Source: an uncultured Lachnospiraceae bacterium (GTDB taxonomy: Bacteria > Bacillota > Clostridia > Lachnospirales > Lachnospiraceae). Taken from it: a stretch of 34,521 nucleotides of DNA. The stretch spans positions 1-34,521 of the forward strand of contig CADAKQ010000028.1 in the NCBI GenBank assembly GCA_902788555.1, read 5' to 3'. The translations under genes were made by a program, and so were the position numbers. The notes beneath the pieces were generated by a model. The model was not told the DNA's origin. It worked only from the letters and a program-made list of their open reading frames with translations, and did no database searches. This document shows positions 17,122 through 25,737 of the stretch, in pieces. Within the stretch, counting starts at the first letter, position 1, and each line of letters opens with the position of its first letter.

Positions 17122-17979
17122 TTATTTTCTCTCTAAGAATGTTAGTAGTTCATCTGTAGAAAATATATACTTGGTGTGGCAGAAGTCGCATACCACTTCG
17201 ATAGGTTGGTTGTCTTCTATCATGGAAGCAATTTCTTTTTTTCCGAGACTGATAACTGCGGCTTCAACACGCTCCTTACTGCAATCGCAGACATAGGCAC
17301 ATGGAAGAGTATCGGTTATTTCGATGGTGTAATCCTCAAATATTTTGCCGATTATTTCTTCTATAGTAAGCCCTTCCTCAAGAAGCTTTGTGAAAGAGAA
17401 GTCCTTGAGTCGTTCCTCAAGCATGGATATGGTGCTTTCCTCCGCAAATGGCATAAGCTGGATGATGAAACCGCCTGCTGTTTTCACAGAGGTATCATCA
17501 TTTAAGGTCACGCCTAGTGCCACAGATGAAGGGATTTGCTCGCTGGTTGCAAAATAATATGTCAAGTCTTCGGCTATCTCACTTGATACCAGATGAGTCT
17601 GACCGATATACGGTTCTTTAAGACCAATGTCTTTTATAACACTCATTACACCAAGGTCAACAGCCTTTGCAACGTCCTTTGCAGGAAGCATTACATCCGG
17701 TTCGCTGACATATCCCTTTACCTCACCTTTGGTGTTGGCTGTGACTAAAAGCCCCTTTAGTGGCCCCTGACATTGTATTCTTATGGTAAGCTTATCATCG
17801 TCATTTTTGCACATTGCACCCATCATGACTCCGCCCATAAGTAGTCTTCCCAATGCGTTTGTTGCTACCGGGCTCGTATTATGCGTGATTCTCGCTTTTT
17901 CAACTGTGTCTGTGGCAACGCAGGCAAAAAATCTGACCTGATTTTCTACCGCCATACCTCTTATAATATAATCTGACAT
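17122..17979 (-). CDS. hslO: Redox-regulated chaperone Hsp33
   Basis: 285 residues. Hsp33 holds unfolded proteins during oxidative stress and is switched on when its zinc-bound cysteines form disulfides. The four cysteines are present: CDC in VCDCSKERVEAA and CDFC in VVCDFCHTKYIF near the C-terminus. The N-terminal DYIIRGMA, GALMGG-like GRLLMGGVMMGAM and the QGPLKG segment are typical. A GAGG site precedes the ATG on the minus strand. It lies downstream of the methyltransferase at 18078-18890 with about 100 bp between them. Confidence 0.95.
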   Translation of the reverse strand: MSDYIIRGMAVENQVRFFACVATDTVEKARITHNTSPVATNALGRLLMGGVMMGAMCKNDDDKLTIRIQCQGPLKGLLVTANTKGEVKGYVSEPDVMLPAKDVAKAVDLGVMSVIKDIGLKEPYIGQTHLVSSEIAEDLTYYFATSEQIPSSVALGVTLNDDTSVKTAGGFIIQLMPFAEESTISMLEERLKDFSFTKLLEEGLTIEEIIGKIFEDYTIEITDTLPCAYVCDCSKERVEAAVISLGKKEIASMIEDNQPIEVVCDFCHTKYIFSTDELLTFLERK

Positions 17980-18077
17980 TGTTTTTACCTCTTTTATGTT
18001 TTATCTCTTTTATGCTTTTTGTTTGCTGTATATTTTATTTATAGTTATGCTTAAAATAATCGAATTGCCATTATATA

Positions 18078-18890
18078 TTATTTTCCACACTCTCTTGCGA
18101 TTACATATATCCTTTCGCCGCTTTCATCTGCGGGATTTTTGGTAAATGCATCATAAGCCGTTATATATTCAAGTCCTGATTTTTCAATCAATTCTTTAAT
18201 CTCTGATAGAGTATATCCCTTTTGCAGATGGAGTTCCTCGTATTTTCTATATAAATTGCTGTTGACTGAATTCCTTTGGGAGCTTTTTTTATCAACATCA
18301 GTATTAATCGGTTCTTCTTTTTCCCTGATAAAAATACTAAGACTAAGCTCATTTATATTATTTTCAGTATCATAATAATTATCCCATATAAAGCTTATAT
18401 CGTCTCTGTCTTCGGCGATGGTTGCATCTGCAACTACATCCTTGTAGTAATGTCTGGTATTGAAGTCAAATATAAATATGCCCTTAGGATCAAGGTAGTT
18501 ATTCACAAGCCGAAAAACCGTAAGCAATTCGTCGCTGTCTGTTATATAATTTATACTGTCGCATAAACTGATGCATGCAGCTACAGTACCATAAAGCTCA
18601 AACTCTCTCATATCCTGACACAGATATAGGGAAGAAGAATTGTTTTTGGATCTCTTGCTTTCTGCAATATCAAGCATTGAATCAGAATTATCTATACCTA
18701 TCATATCATAGCCTGTTTTTGCAAGACGTTCGGTTATGTTTCCGGTGCCGCAGCCAAGCTCGGCAATTATGCCATCCTTTATGCCGTATTCAATTAGCAG
18801 CTTATGCAGATATGAAAACCATTCATCATATGGGATATTATCCATAAGCTCATCATATACTGCAGCAAAATCAGAATATACTTCGGACAT
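18078..18890 (-). CDS. Class I SAM-dependent methyltransferase
   Basis: 270 residues. Motif I is IIAELGCGTGNITERLAKTG (about 37-56), motif II acidic GIDNSDSML, and later ACISLCDSINYIT and IFIFDFNTRHYY. The order and the N-terminal FAAVYDELMDNIPYDEW fit the small-molecule methyltransferase group often found in Firmicutes. Substrate unknown. GGAG lies 8 bp before the ATG. It may share transcription with hslO. Confidence 0.85.
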   Translation of the reverse strand: MSEVYSDFAAVYDELMDNIPYDEWFSYLHKLLIEYGIKDGIIAELGCGTGNITERLAKTGYDMIGIDNSDSMLDIAESKRSKNNSSSLYLCQDMREFELYGTVAACISLCDSINYITDSDELLTVFRLVNNYLDPKGIFIFDFNTRHYYKDVVADATIAEDRDDISFIWDNYYDTENNINELSLSIFIREKEEPINTDVDKKSSQRNSVNSNLYRKYEELHLQKGYTLSEIKELIEKSGLEYITAYDAFTKNPADESGERIYVIARECGK

Positions 18891-19068
18891 ATTTTTCTCC
18901 TTAATAATTACGACTGATGAATTAAGTATGCAGTTGATGCTATATTAATAAGCTAAATTGTTAACACGCCATCAATTATATGTGAAATTATAATTTATTG
19001 CAATATATTAAAGGATAGAATAATTAGAAAAATTAAAATGTTATGAAAAATAGGTGGTTGGAAAATTA

Positions 19069-19097
19069 TTGTAATAAATGGAGGGTTATATTATAAT
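19069..19097 (+). promoter_or_regulatory. Sigma-A promoter for the DUF4869/ATPase pair
   Basis: TTGTAA (19069-19074), 17 bp, TATAAT (19092-19097). The start would be near 19104, about 37 bases before the ATG at 19141. Confidence 0.65.
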
Positions 19098-19140
19098 CAT
19101 TATATTAAGATTTTAAAATAGTTTAATGGATGGTGACAAT

Positions 19141-19587
19141 ATGTTGAATATTTTTTTTGGCGATATGACTGATAATGATAAATATCTTGAAAATCCGGAA
19201 GTTTATTTTGATAATACTTATGAAGACAGATGGTTTGATGATGAAGAAGTTAAAGAAATGGTAAAAGATATAGATAATTCTAATGTAGTTAGTTCACATT
19301 TGATTGAAAGCCCTGTTTTTGGCGGAATGCCTGTAAGGGATTTGTCAGGCGGAGTAAAAACTTTAATTCTGATGAAATTTGATAACGAGCATATAGTTAA
19401 TGCTTCATACTGCGGAGACAACTGCGCAAAGTGGATTTTGCGTATTGCAAAAGAAAAAGACTTAACTATTAGATTGGGATATTTGATGGATTTTGGAGAT
19501 GGATTAATTAATGTAAAGGTAGCTAATTCAGGAAAAAAGTTTGATAATTGTAAAGATTTATTTCTTGAGGCTATTGATTATTTATAG
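19141..19587 (+). CDS. DUF4869-like protein of unknown function
   Basis: 148 residues from the ATG at 19141, with GGTGA just upstream; the ATG at 19126 lacks a clear ribosome site. It opens MLNIFFGDM and carries VYFDNTYEDRW, LIESPVFGGMPVRDLSGGVKTLILMKFD and YCGDNCAKWILRIA, a pattern I associate with the DUF4869 family of Firmicutes. No catalytic motif is evident and the protein is acidic. The next gene, 11 bp on, is a P-loop ATPase, and the two look like one transcription unit with more A/T-rich codons than their neighbours. Function unknown. Confidence 0.6.
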   Translation: MLNIFFGDMTDNDKYLENPEVYFDNTYEDRWFDDEEVKEMVKDIDNSNVVSSHLIESPVFGGMPVRDLSGGVKTLILMKFDNEHIVNASYCGDNCAKWILRIAKEKDLTIRLGYLMDFGDGLINVKVANSGKKFDNCKDLFLEAIDYL

Positions 19588-19598
19588 GCGGTGTTGAT

Positions 19599-20597
19599 AT
19601 GAAAGGTTCTTATGAAGTAACAGTATATAATAAGGATATTCATTATAAGTTTACAATAAAGCGTAATATTACGGTAATCCGTGGTGATAGTGCCACAGGA
19701 AAAACTAAATTGTTTAACTTAATAAGGGATTATGATGATGTTGGCAATAGCAGTGGAATAATATTACAATGTCAGAAAAGATGTACTGTTTTGTCAGGAG
19801 CAAATTGGAAAGCGGCATTATCAGGTATAAATGATAGTATTGTATTTATAGATGAACAATCTTCATTTATAAATAGTGTTGAATTTTCTGATACAATTAA
19901 GTGTTCAAATAATTATTTTGTAATCATAACCAGAGAAAAATTAGCAATGTTGCCATACAGCGTAGAAGAGGTTTATGGTATATATAGTTCCGGGAAATAT
20001 ACTAATATTAAGAATGAATTTTCTGATAAAGAAAAAATATTTAATGTATTTTATCCTATTTATGAAAATAAAAGTATAAACAGTCTTGATGATTTTGATT
20101 TAATAATAACAGAAGATTCAAATTCAGGTTTTGAGTTTTTTGGTTCTTATAATAAAGAATGTTTAAGTGCTAACGGAAAATCCAATATAAAGGATTTGAT
20201 TAAATCAAATATAAACAAAAGAGTACTTGTAATAGCTGACGGAGCAGCTTTTGGTCCGGAAATGTTAGATGTGGATAAGTTGTTAGAGAAAATGAAAGAT
20301 ATGAGTATTTTTCTTCCGGAATCTTTTGAATGGTTAATATTAAAGACCGGTGATATCAAAATATCTGAGCTTAATGATATTTTGCAAAATCCGGAAGAAT
20401 ATATAGAGAGTACACAGTACTTTAGTTGGGAGAATTTCTTTTCTTTTTTGTTGCATGAACATACTATAGGAAGTGTGCAGGCATATACAAAAAGTAAATT
20501 AAATCCATACTATTTAGGGAAGGGCATGAAAAAGAAGATAGAGAATGTAATTAAACAATTTGGCTTGGATTTTAATGATATTAAAAATGATAAGTGA
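19599..20597 (+). CDS. P-loop ATPase partner of the DUF4869-like protein
   Basis: 332 residues, GGCGGTG ribosome site. Walker A GDSATGKTKL (about 29-38); Walker B SIVFIDEQ (about 83-90); then NYFVIITREK, which may be a sensor or switch strand. After the ATPase part come DLIITEDSNSGFEFF (about 169-183) and RVLVIADGAAFGPEM (about 207-221). Two acidic-residue-tipped strands at this distance recall a Toprim-like domain as in OLD or DUF4435 proteins, but that is an inference. The C-terminus is helical and basic. Such proteins are sometimes mislabelled translation initiation factor 2. Function unknown; the pair could be regulatory or defensive. Confidence 0.55.
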   Translation: MKGSYEVTVYNKDIHYKFTIKRNITVIRGDSATGKTKLFNLIRDYDDVGNSSGIILQCQKRCTVLSGANWKAALSGINDSIVFIDEQSSFINSVEFSDTIKCSNNYFVIITREKLAMLPYSVEEVYGIYSSGKYTNIKNEFSDKEKIFNVFYPIYENKSINSLDDFDLIITEDSNSGFEFFGSYNKECLSANGKSNIKDLIKSNINKRVLVIADGAAFGPEMLDVDKLLEKMKDMSIFLPESFEWLILKTGDIKISELNDILQNPEEYIESTQYFSWENFFSFLLHEHTIGSVQAYTKSKLNPYYLGKGMKKKIENVIKQFGLDFNDIKNDK

Positions 20598-20619
20598 GTA
20601 TGAATTATTTTTACATACT
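20597..20619 (+). terminator. Weak hairpin after the ATPase gene
   Basis: AGTATG (20597-20602) pairs with CATACT (20614-20619) around an AT-rich loop; there is no T-run, so it may be only a partial stop. Confidence 0.25.
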
Positions 20620-20653
20620 ATAGGAGTTAAAATATTTTTAAAAGGAGAACACT

Positions 20654-21097
20654 ATGGGAGAAATCAGTTTTGAAACACCAACCCCTATTTATTACTGTGC
20701 TGTGGATTACAGCAATGCTACGGTTGAGGTTGCTGCAAAAGGTACGATATTTGTCGATGATTCGTGTGAGGATGACAAAAAAGAGTACATAAAGCAGAGA
20801 GTACTTAATTATCTTAATATCGAGGTTGGAAAATTAAGCGGAAATGTTCCGGTTGAGGCTCTTTTAGAGAAAAAAGATGAGCTTGTACAGAATATTATAA
20901 ATCAGCTCGCAGCGGAGCAGATATCCGTAAATCTTGTAATTGAGGATATAGGTGCAACTGAATCATCCATAGAACCTGTTGCACATCTAAAAAGTACGAT
21001 TAATGACGGACAGAAGAATTCTATGTCTTTCACCGGAGTGGTTATGTCACCGGGGGCGGCAAATATGATTGGTAACCTTTTTAACGGTGGAAGATAA
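20654..21097 (+). CDS. Small protein paralogous to the 22750 gene, possibly SPFH-like
   Basis: 147 residues, AAGGAG site. The N-terminus FETPTPIYYCAVDYSNATVE and GTIFVDDSCEDDKKEYIKQR align with FGTLAPIRYMAPDFDNTMVS and GTILIEQDVEDAFKERIK in the gene at 22750, so the two are paralogs. The stretch VQNIINQLAAEQISVNLVIEDI resembles the end of SPFH/Band 7 domains (helix, then a 'gi-v--v-i--i' strand). The C-terminus is Gly/Asn-rich without a zinc ribbon. No transmembrane segment. Role unknown; it may form a cytoplasmic scaffold with its paralog. Confidence 0.5.
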   Translation: MGEISFETPTPIYYCAVDYSNATVEVAAKGTIFVDDSCEDDKKEYIKQRVLNYLNIEVGKLSGNVPVEALLEKKDELVQNIINQLAAEQISVNLVIEDIGATESSIEPVAHLKSTINDGQKNSMSFTGVVMSPGAANMIGNLFNGGR

Positions 21098-21204
21098 AGA
21101 CGATAAGTGAAGATTTTAAATTCATTACAAAAAAAGACATAAATAATAGAATAAGTTATAGTAAAAATAATAGCATAAAATAAGTCGATTAACAGGAGGA
21201 AACA

Positions 21205-22578
21205 ATGGCTAAGGATACTAAAGACAAGAAACTTACAGTAGCAGGATATAAGGGAATTTCAACAGAAAATCTGGAGAGCTTTTCTAAAGATTTTAATAAA
21301 GACCGCGCCAATCTTATCGCAGCAAATGCGGCAGTAAAAAGCGGAGTACTTGAGGCGGCGGCAGATTACAGTAGGATTGGAGAACTTCCTATGAGCTTTT
21401 CCGTTGATTTAAAGCAGGGAAAGATTACTAATCAAAAAGCAAGCGGACGTTGTTGGCTTTTTTCTGCATTAAATACCATGCGTTTTGAGATAATACACAA
21501 GTATAATCTGGATAATTTTGAATTGTCGCAGAATTACCTTTTTTTCTATGATAAATTGGAAAAGGCTAATTTCTATCTTGAAAGCATTTTAAAGACTTTG
21601 GATGAGCCTGTGGACGGAAGACTTTATTCGTTTATAAATGCTGCACCATTAGGTGACGGCGGGCAGTGGGATATGTTTGCCAATCTTGTGGAAAAGTATG
21701 GAGTTGTTCCTAAGGAAAGCTATGATGATGCGGCAAGCTCCACAAGCTCAAGATGGTTCGATCAGTATCTTACTACAAAGCTTAGAGAGGATGCATATAA
21801 GTTAAGAACATTGTCAAAAGAGGGTAAGAAGAAGTCTGAACTTGAAAAGGAAAAGACAAAAATGATTTCGGAGTTTTATCGTATGCTTTGTATCTCTTTG
21901 GGTGAGCCGCCTAAAAAGATAGATTTCACACTTCGTGACAAGGACGACAAGGTATATCAGGACTTTGGAATTACACCGCAGGAATTTTATAAAAAGTATG
22001 TGGGTATGAAGCTTACGGATTTTGTGAGTATAATAAATGCACCTACCGAGGACAAACCATTTGGAAAGCTGTATACGGTTAAATATTTAGGAAATGTAGC
22101 TGAAGGTAAGCCGATTACATATCTTAACCTTAAAATGAAAGAGATCAAGAAAGCAGTTATTGCACAGCTTAAGGATGGACATCCTGTATGGTTTGGCTCG
22201 GACTGCAGCAAGTATTCACTTCGTAAAGAAGGAGTATTTGATAAGAAGGCTGCCAATCTCGAACAGCTTTATGATGTAAAATTTGGCATGGATAAGAGTG
22301 AGAGCCTTATCTATGGTGACAGTGCCATGAATCATGCCATGGTAATACTCGGTGTAAATATAAATGAAGCCGGTAAGCCGGATAGATGGCGTATAGAAAA
22401 CAGCTGGGGCAAGGATGCAGGAAAAGATGGATATTATGTGGCATCCGATGAGTGGTTTGATGACTATGTATATCAGGTGGTTGTAAATAAAAAATATCTA
22501 AGCAAGGATACAAAAGAGCTTTTAAACCAGCCGCTTATAGAACTTGAGCCTTGGGATCCTTTTGGAACGTTGGCTTAG
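21205..22578 (+). CDS. pepC: Aminopeptidase C (bleomycin hydrolase family C1B)
   Basis: 457 residues, normal length. A cytoplasmic cysteine aminopeptidase, usually a hexameric barrel. The triad is visible: Cys83 in KASGRCWLFSALNTMR, His in SAMNHAMVILGVN and Asn in RIENSWGKD. GGAGG lies before the ATG. It is placed between two paralogous genes of unknown function, and is followed by a long perfect palindrome. Confidence 0.95.
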   Translation: MAKDTKDKKLTVAGYKGISTENLESFSKDFNKDRANLIAANAAVKSGVLEAAADYSRIGELPMSFSVDLKQGKITNQKASGRCWLFSALNTMRFEIIHKYNLDNFELSQNYLFFYDKLEKANFYLESILKTLDEPVDGRLYSFINAAPLGDGGQWDMFANLVEKYGVVPKESYDDAASSTSSRWFDQYLTTKLREDAYKLRTLSKEGKKKSELEKEKTKMISEFYRMLCISLGEPPKKIDFTLRDKDDKVYQDFGITPQEFYKKYVGMKLTDFVSIINAPTEDKPFGKLYTVKYLGNVAEGKPITYLNLKMKEIKKAVIAQLKDGHPVWFGSDCSKYSLRKEGVFDKKAANLEQLYDVKFGMDKSESLIYGDSAMNHAMVILGVNINEAGKPDRWRIENSWGKDAGKDGYYVASDEWFDDYVYQVVVNKKYLSKDTKELLNQPLIELEPWDPFGTLA

Positions 22579-22595
22579 TTCGTCATTTTTTCTTA

Positions 22596-22691
22596 GAGAT
22601 GGTTATATAGGATATATTTTATGATGTACGCATAGCTCGCTGTCGCTCACGCTATGCTTAACATTAAAAATATATCCTATATAACCATCTC
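22596..22691. repeat. 96-bp palindrome with perfect 25-bp arms
   Basis: 22596-22620 and 22667-22691 are perfect inverse complements (25 bp). The centre holds a second stem GCATAGC (22630-22636) with GCTATGC (22651-22657) closing the loop TCGCTGTCGCTCAC. The arms share no sequence with the palindrome at 16844, yet the loop matches it at 11 of 14 positions. There is no long T-run after the right arm. It lies in the 171-bp gap between pepC and the zinc-ribbon gene. Confidence 0.85.
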
Positions 22692-22749
22692 ATAGGAAAC
22701 ACCGTTGATATAAGAATAAATTGAGAAACAAGATTTAGGAGGAAAAAGT

Positions 22750-23259
22750 ATGACAGATGTTAAATTCGGAACATTAGCGCCTATTAGGTATATGGCTCCT
22801 GATTTTGACAACACGATGGTTTCATATAAGGTGTATGGAACAATATTAATTGAACAAGATGTAGAGGACGCATTTAAAGAGAGGATTAAAAGCGAAGTCT
22901 TGTCGATGATTCCTATAGTGTTCTCCGAATTTCATGCAAGAGAAGTAAAATGTCTGGAGCTTCCTGCTATGTGCTCTGAGATGAGTAAGAAATTGACTGA
23001 AAGACTTAGGGAGATTGACCGCAAGTGTAATGTCAACGTTGGCGGTGTAGTAATGGATGAAGAATCCAAGAAGATAATCGAAGAAAAACAAAGAGCAAAA
23101 ATTATTGCAGATAATCCTGCCATAGCACAGGTGGAGCAGATAAGAGCTATGCAGGCAGCAGGAAGCGTAAATCGTCCGAAGTTTTGTCCGAATTGCGGTA
23201 CACCGGTTGGACCGACAGGTAAATTCTGTGGAAACTGTGGCAGCCCGCTTGGCGTTTAA
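22750..23259 (+). CDS. Paralog of the 20654 gene with C-terminal zinc ribbon
   Basis: 169 residues, AGGAGG site. Residues 1-115 match the 20654 gene; residues 110-140 form a charged helix (EESKKIIEEKQRAKIIADNP); the last 30 residues are a zinc ribbon with two CxxC pairs (FCPNCGTPVGP, FCGNCGSPLG). Zinc ribbons of this kind follow SPFH-like 'virion core protein' domains in many Firmicutes. Function unknown; the ribbon probably mediates protein contact. Confidence 0.6.
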   Translation: MTDVKFGTLAPIRYMAPDFDNTMVSYKVYGTILIEQDVEDAFKERIKSEVLSMIPIVFSEFHAREVKCLELPAMCSEMSKKLTERLREIDRKCNVNVGGVVMDEESKKIIEEKQRAKIIADNPAIAQVEQIRAMQAAGSVNRPKFCPNCGTPVGPTGKFCGNCGSPLGV

Positions 23260-23272
23260 AAGTGTGTTAAGG

Positions 23273-23308
23273 GATATGTGACATGAGGCGTGAGCCGTGT
23301 CACATATC
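23273..23308 (+). terminator. Hairpin after the zinc-ribbon gene, probable terminator
   Basis: GATATGTGACA (23273-23283) pairs perfectly with TGTCACATATC (23298-23308); inner GGC/GCC pair around GTGA. The tail TGTTGTTTC is only moderately T-rich. Confidence 0.55.
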
Positions 23309-23350
23309 TGTTGTTTCATATAAATTTTAGTTTTCGGAAGGAGAAAAACC

Positions 23351-24886
23351 ATGCCAAAATGGTTAAAGGATACTGTATTTTACGAAATTTATCCTCAGAC
23401 ATTTTATGATACCAATGCCGATGGAATAGGTGATATACGAGGAATAATTAAAAAGCTTGACTACATAAAGGAGCTTGGCTGTAATGCTCTTTGGATTAAT
23501 CCGTGCTTTGATTCACCATTTAAGGATGCGGGATATGATGTAAGAGATTATAAGAAAATAGCTTCAAGATATGGAACCAATGATGACATGAAGGAGCTTT
23601 TTGATACGGCGCACAGTAAAGGTATTCGTGTACTTTTGGATCTTGTTCCGGGACATACTTCCGAGGAACATATATGGTTTAAAGAAAGTGGAAAGGCAAC
23701 GAAGAATGAATATTCAGGCAGATACATTTGGACGGATTTTTGGATTAAGGGTATAGCAAATCATCCGTATATAGGTGGTGAAACCGAGAGAAACGGTACA
23801 TATATGCTTAACTTCTTTAAATGTCAGCCCGCACTTAATTACGGATGGAAGGAAAAGAAGGAAAGCTGGCAGACAGGTATGTATGAGGAGGATGCACTTG
23901 CAACCAGAGAGGCTATAAAGGATGTTATGCGTTTCTGGCTTGATATGGGCTGTGATGGTTTCCGAGTGGATATGGCTGACTCCCTTGTTAAGGATGATGA
24001 TGAGGATAAGTCCGGAACCTGTGAAGTATGGCGTGATATAAGAGCTATGCTTGATGATGAATATCCTGAGGCTGCTATGGTTTCTGAATGGAGTAATCCA
24101 CGCCTTGCTATAAACAGTGCAGGCTTTGACATGGATTTTTATCTTGATCATATGTATAACGGATACAATACACTTATGCGAGATTATGAATCAAATGAAG
24201 TTGATAACAGCTATTTTAAGAGTGATGCAGACGGTGATATAAACAGATTTTTGGAGGACTATCTCACAAAATATAGTCAGACCAAGAATCAGGGATATAT
24301 AAGCTTTATGACCTGTAATCACGATACGATAAGACCAAGCTTTAATTTAAATGTGGATGAGTTGAAGGTTGCATATGCATTTCTATTTACCATGCCGGGA
24401 GTACCGTTTTTATATTATGGCGATGAGATAGGTATGAAATATATACCGGATATGCCTTCGAAGGAGGGCGGATATACACGTACCGGCAGCAGAACGCCTA
24501 TGCAGTGGAATAATGATATAAATGACGGATTTTCTATGGCAGACAAGGAACTTTTATATCTGCCGGTTGATGAGAGTGAAGCTTTTGTATCTGTGGAAAA
24601 GCAAATGAATAATGAGAACTCGCTTTTATATACTGTGAAGAACATACTTGCCTTAAGGCATAGGTACGAAGACCTGCAGGCTGATGGTTCATTTGAAGTT
24701 ATCTGCAGTAAAAAGGATGAGGCTTTTTCATATAAAAGAGGCAATCTGATTATATTGATAAATCCAAAAAACAAGGCGGTTTCAACAGATGTTGATATAA
24801 GCGGATATGAGAAAATATATGAGATAGGTGGGATGGATGGAAAACTAGTCAAACCGCAATCTTTTATAATTTTTGAAGAGAGATAA
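23351..24886 (+). CDS. GH13 alpha-glucosidase / alpha-amylase family enzyme
   Basis: 511 residues. (beta/alpha)8 barrel with GH13 conserved regions: VLLDLVPGHTS (region I, with DLVPGHT replacing DxVxNH), GFRVDMAD with nucleophile D207 (region II), AAMVSEW with acid E246 (region III), and FMTCNHDTIR with H324/D325 (region IV). No signal peptide, so cytoplasmic; likely hydrolyses short alpha-glucosides, like oligo-1,6-glucosidase or trehalose-type hydrolases, though the specificity cannot be read. GGAAGGAG precedes the ATG. First gene of a run with the phosphatase, methyltransferase and glycerate kinase genes. Confidence 0.9.
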   Translation: MPKWLKDTVFYEIYPQTFYDTNADGIGDIRGIIKKLDYIKELGCNALWINPCFDSPFKDAGYDVRDYKKIASRYGTNDDMKELFDTAHSKGIRVLLDLVPGHTSEEHIWFKESGKATKNEYSGRYIWTDFWIKGIANHPYIGGETERNGTYMLNFFKCQPALNYGWKEKKESWQTGMYEEDALATREAIKDVMRFWLDMGCDGFRVDMADSLVKDDDEDKSGTCEVWRDIRAMLDDEYPEAAMVSEWSNPRLAINSAGFDMDFYLDHMYNGYNTLMRDYESNEVDNSYFKSDADGDINRFLEDYLTKYSQTKNQGYISFMTCNHDTIRPSFNLNVDELKVAYAFLFTMPGVPFLYYGDEIGMKYIPDMPSKEGGYTRTGSRTPMQWNNDINDGFSMADKELLYLPVDESEAFVSVEKQMNNENSLLYTVKNILALRHRYEDLQADGSFEVICSKKDEAFSYKRGNLIILINPKNKAVSTDVDISGYEKIYEIGGMDGKLVKPQSFIIFEER

Positions 24887-24891
24887 ATGAT

Positions 24892-25689
24892 ATGAACGAG
24901 AGTATACTTTTAAAATTTGAGAACCTGCATAATACCAGAGATCTTGGAGGAATGGTGACAAAGGATAATAAAAACATAAAAAAAGGAAAGCTTTTCAGAA
25001 GCGGACATTTGTTTGAGGCCAGTGAAAATGATTTAAAGAAGCTTTCAGATTGTGTAGATGTTATAGTTGATTTCCGTACGGATAAGGAAAAGGATGAAAA
25101 GCCCGATCCTGTTATCGGGCAGATTGATTATCATCATCTTCCGATTATTGAAAGTCTCACAGCAGGTGTTACAAGAGAGAAGGATGCTGATGAAAAGGCA
25201 ATGGAAATGCTTATGATGGAACCGGAAAAAGCCAAAGCATATATGTGTAACACATATATCGGATTTGTAGGAGGAGATTTTCCGCTTGCTCAATACGAAA
25301 AATTTGTAAGGCTGTTACTTGAGGATAGGGATAAAGGAGTGCTGTGGCACTGTACGGCAGGTAAGGACAGAGCAGGCTTTGCATCAGTGATAGTTGAAGA
25401 AATTTTGGGAGTGGAGAGAGATGTTATAAAAGAGGACTATCTTAAAACCAATGTGTATCTTAAAGAGGACATAAAGGTTCTTGTTAATATGCTTCAAAAT
25501 ATGACAGGTGTAAAATCTGAAAAATCCGAGGAGGCGTTAAAATATTTATTTGGTGCCGAACCGGATTATCTGGATACATTATATAAAGAGATTGATGATA
25601 GGTTCGGAAGCTTTGAAAACTTTATAACTTTCGGTCTGCATATAAGCAAAGAAGAACAGGAAGAGCTTAGGGTTAAATATTTGGAGTAA
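24892..25689 (+). CDS. Tyrosine-protein phosphatase (PTP-like, IphP/Y_phosphatase3 type)
   Basis: 265 residues. NTRDLGG near the N-terminus, KLFRSGHL, VDFRTDKEK and the P-loop HCTAGKDR (C154 nucleophile, R160) are the family's motifs. No signal peptide or membrane segment, so cytoplasmic; it may act on phosphotyrosine, phosphoinositides or other phosphate esters. It begins 5 bp after the GH13 stop with GAGAG as ribosome site, so the two are co-transcribed. Confidence 0.88.
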   Translation: MNESILLKFENLHNTRDLGGMVTKDNKNIKKGKLFRSGHLFEASENDLKKLSDCVDVIVDFRTDKEKDEKPDPVIGQIDYHHLPIIESLTAGVTREKDADEKAMEMLMMEPEKAKAYMCNTYIGFVGGDFPLAQYEKFVRLLLEDRDKGVLWHCTAGKDRAGFASVIVEEILGVERDVIKEDYLKTNVYLKEDIKVLVNMLQNMTGVKSEKSEEALKYLFGAEPDYLDTLYKEIDDRFGSFENFITFGLHISKEEQEELRVKYLE

Positions 25690-25694
25690 TATTT

Positions 25695-25722
25695 TGTGAT
25701 ATGGGACGTGATCCCTGTCACA
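25695..25722 (+). other. Hairpin in the gap before the methyltransferase-like gene
   Basis: TGTGA (25695-25699) with TCACA (25718-25722) and GGGA (25703-25706) with TCCC (25712-25715), loop CGTGA. No T-run follows. Like the stem at 23273 it has a GTGA loop and TGTCACAT on the right side, so the two could be relatives. Confidence 0.5.
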
Positions 25723-25737
25723 TCAAGGTCAAAATTA

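Noticed and set aside
25696-25737. GTG start for the methyltransferase-like gene
   Set aside because: No ribosome site, and the first codons would be the hairpin at 25695-25722.
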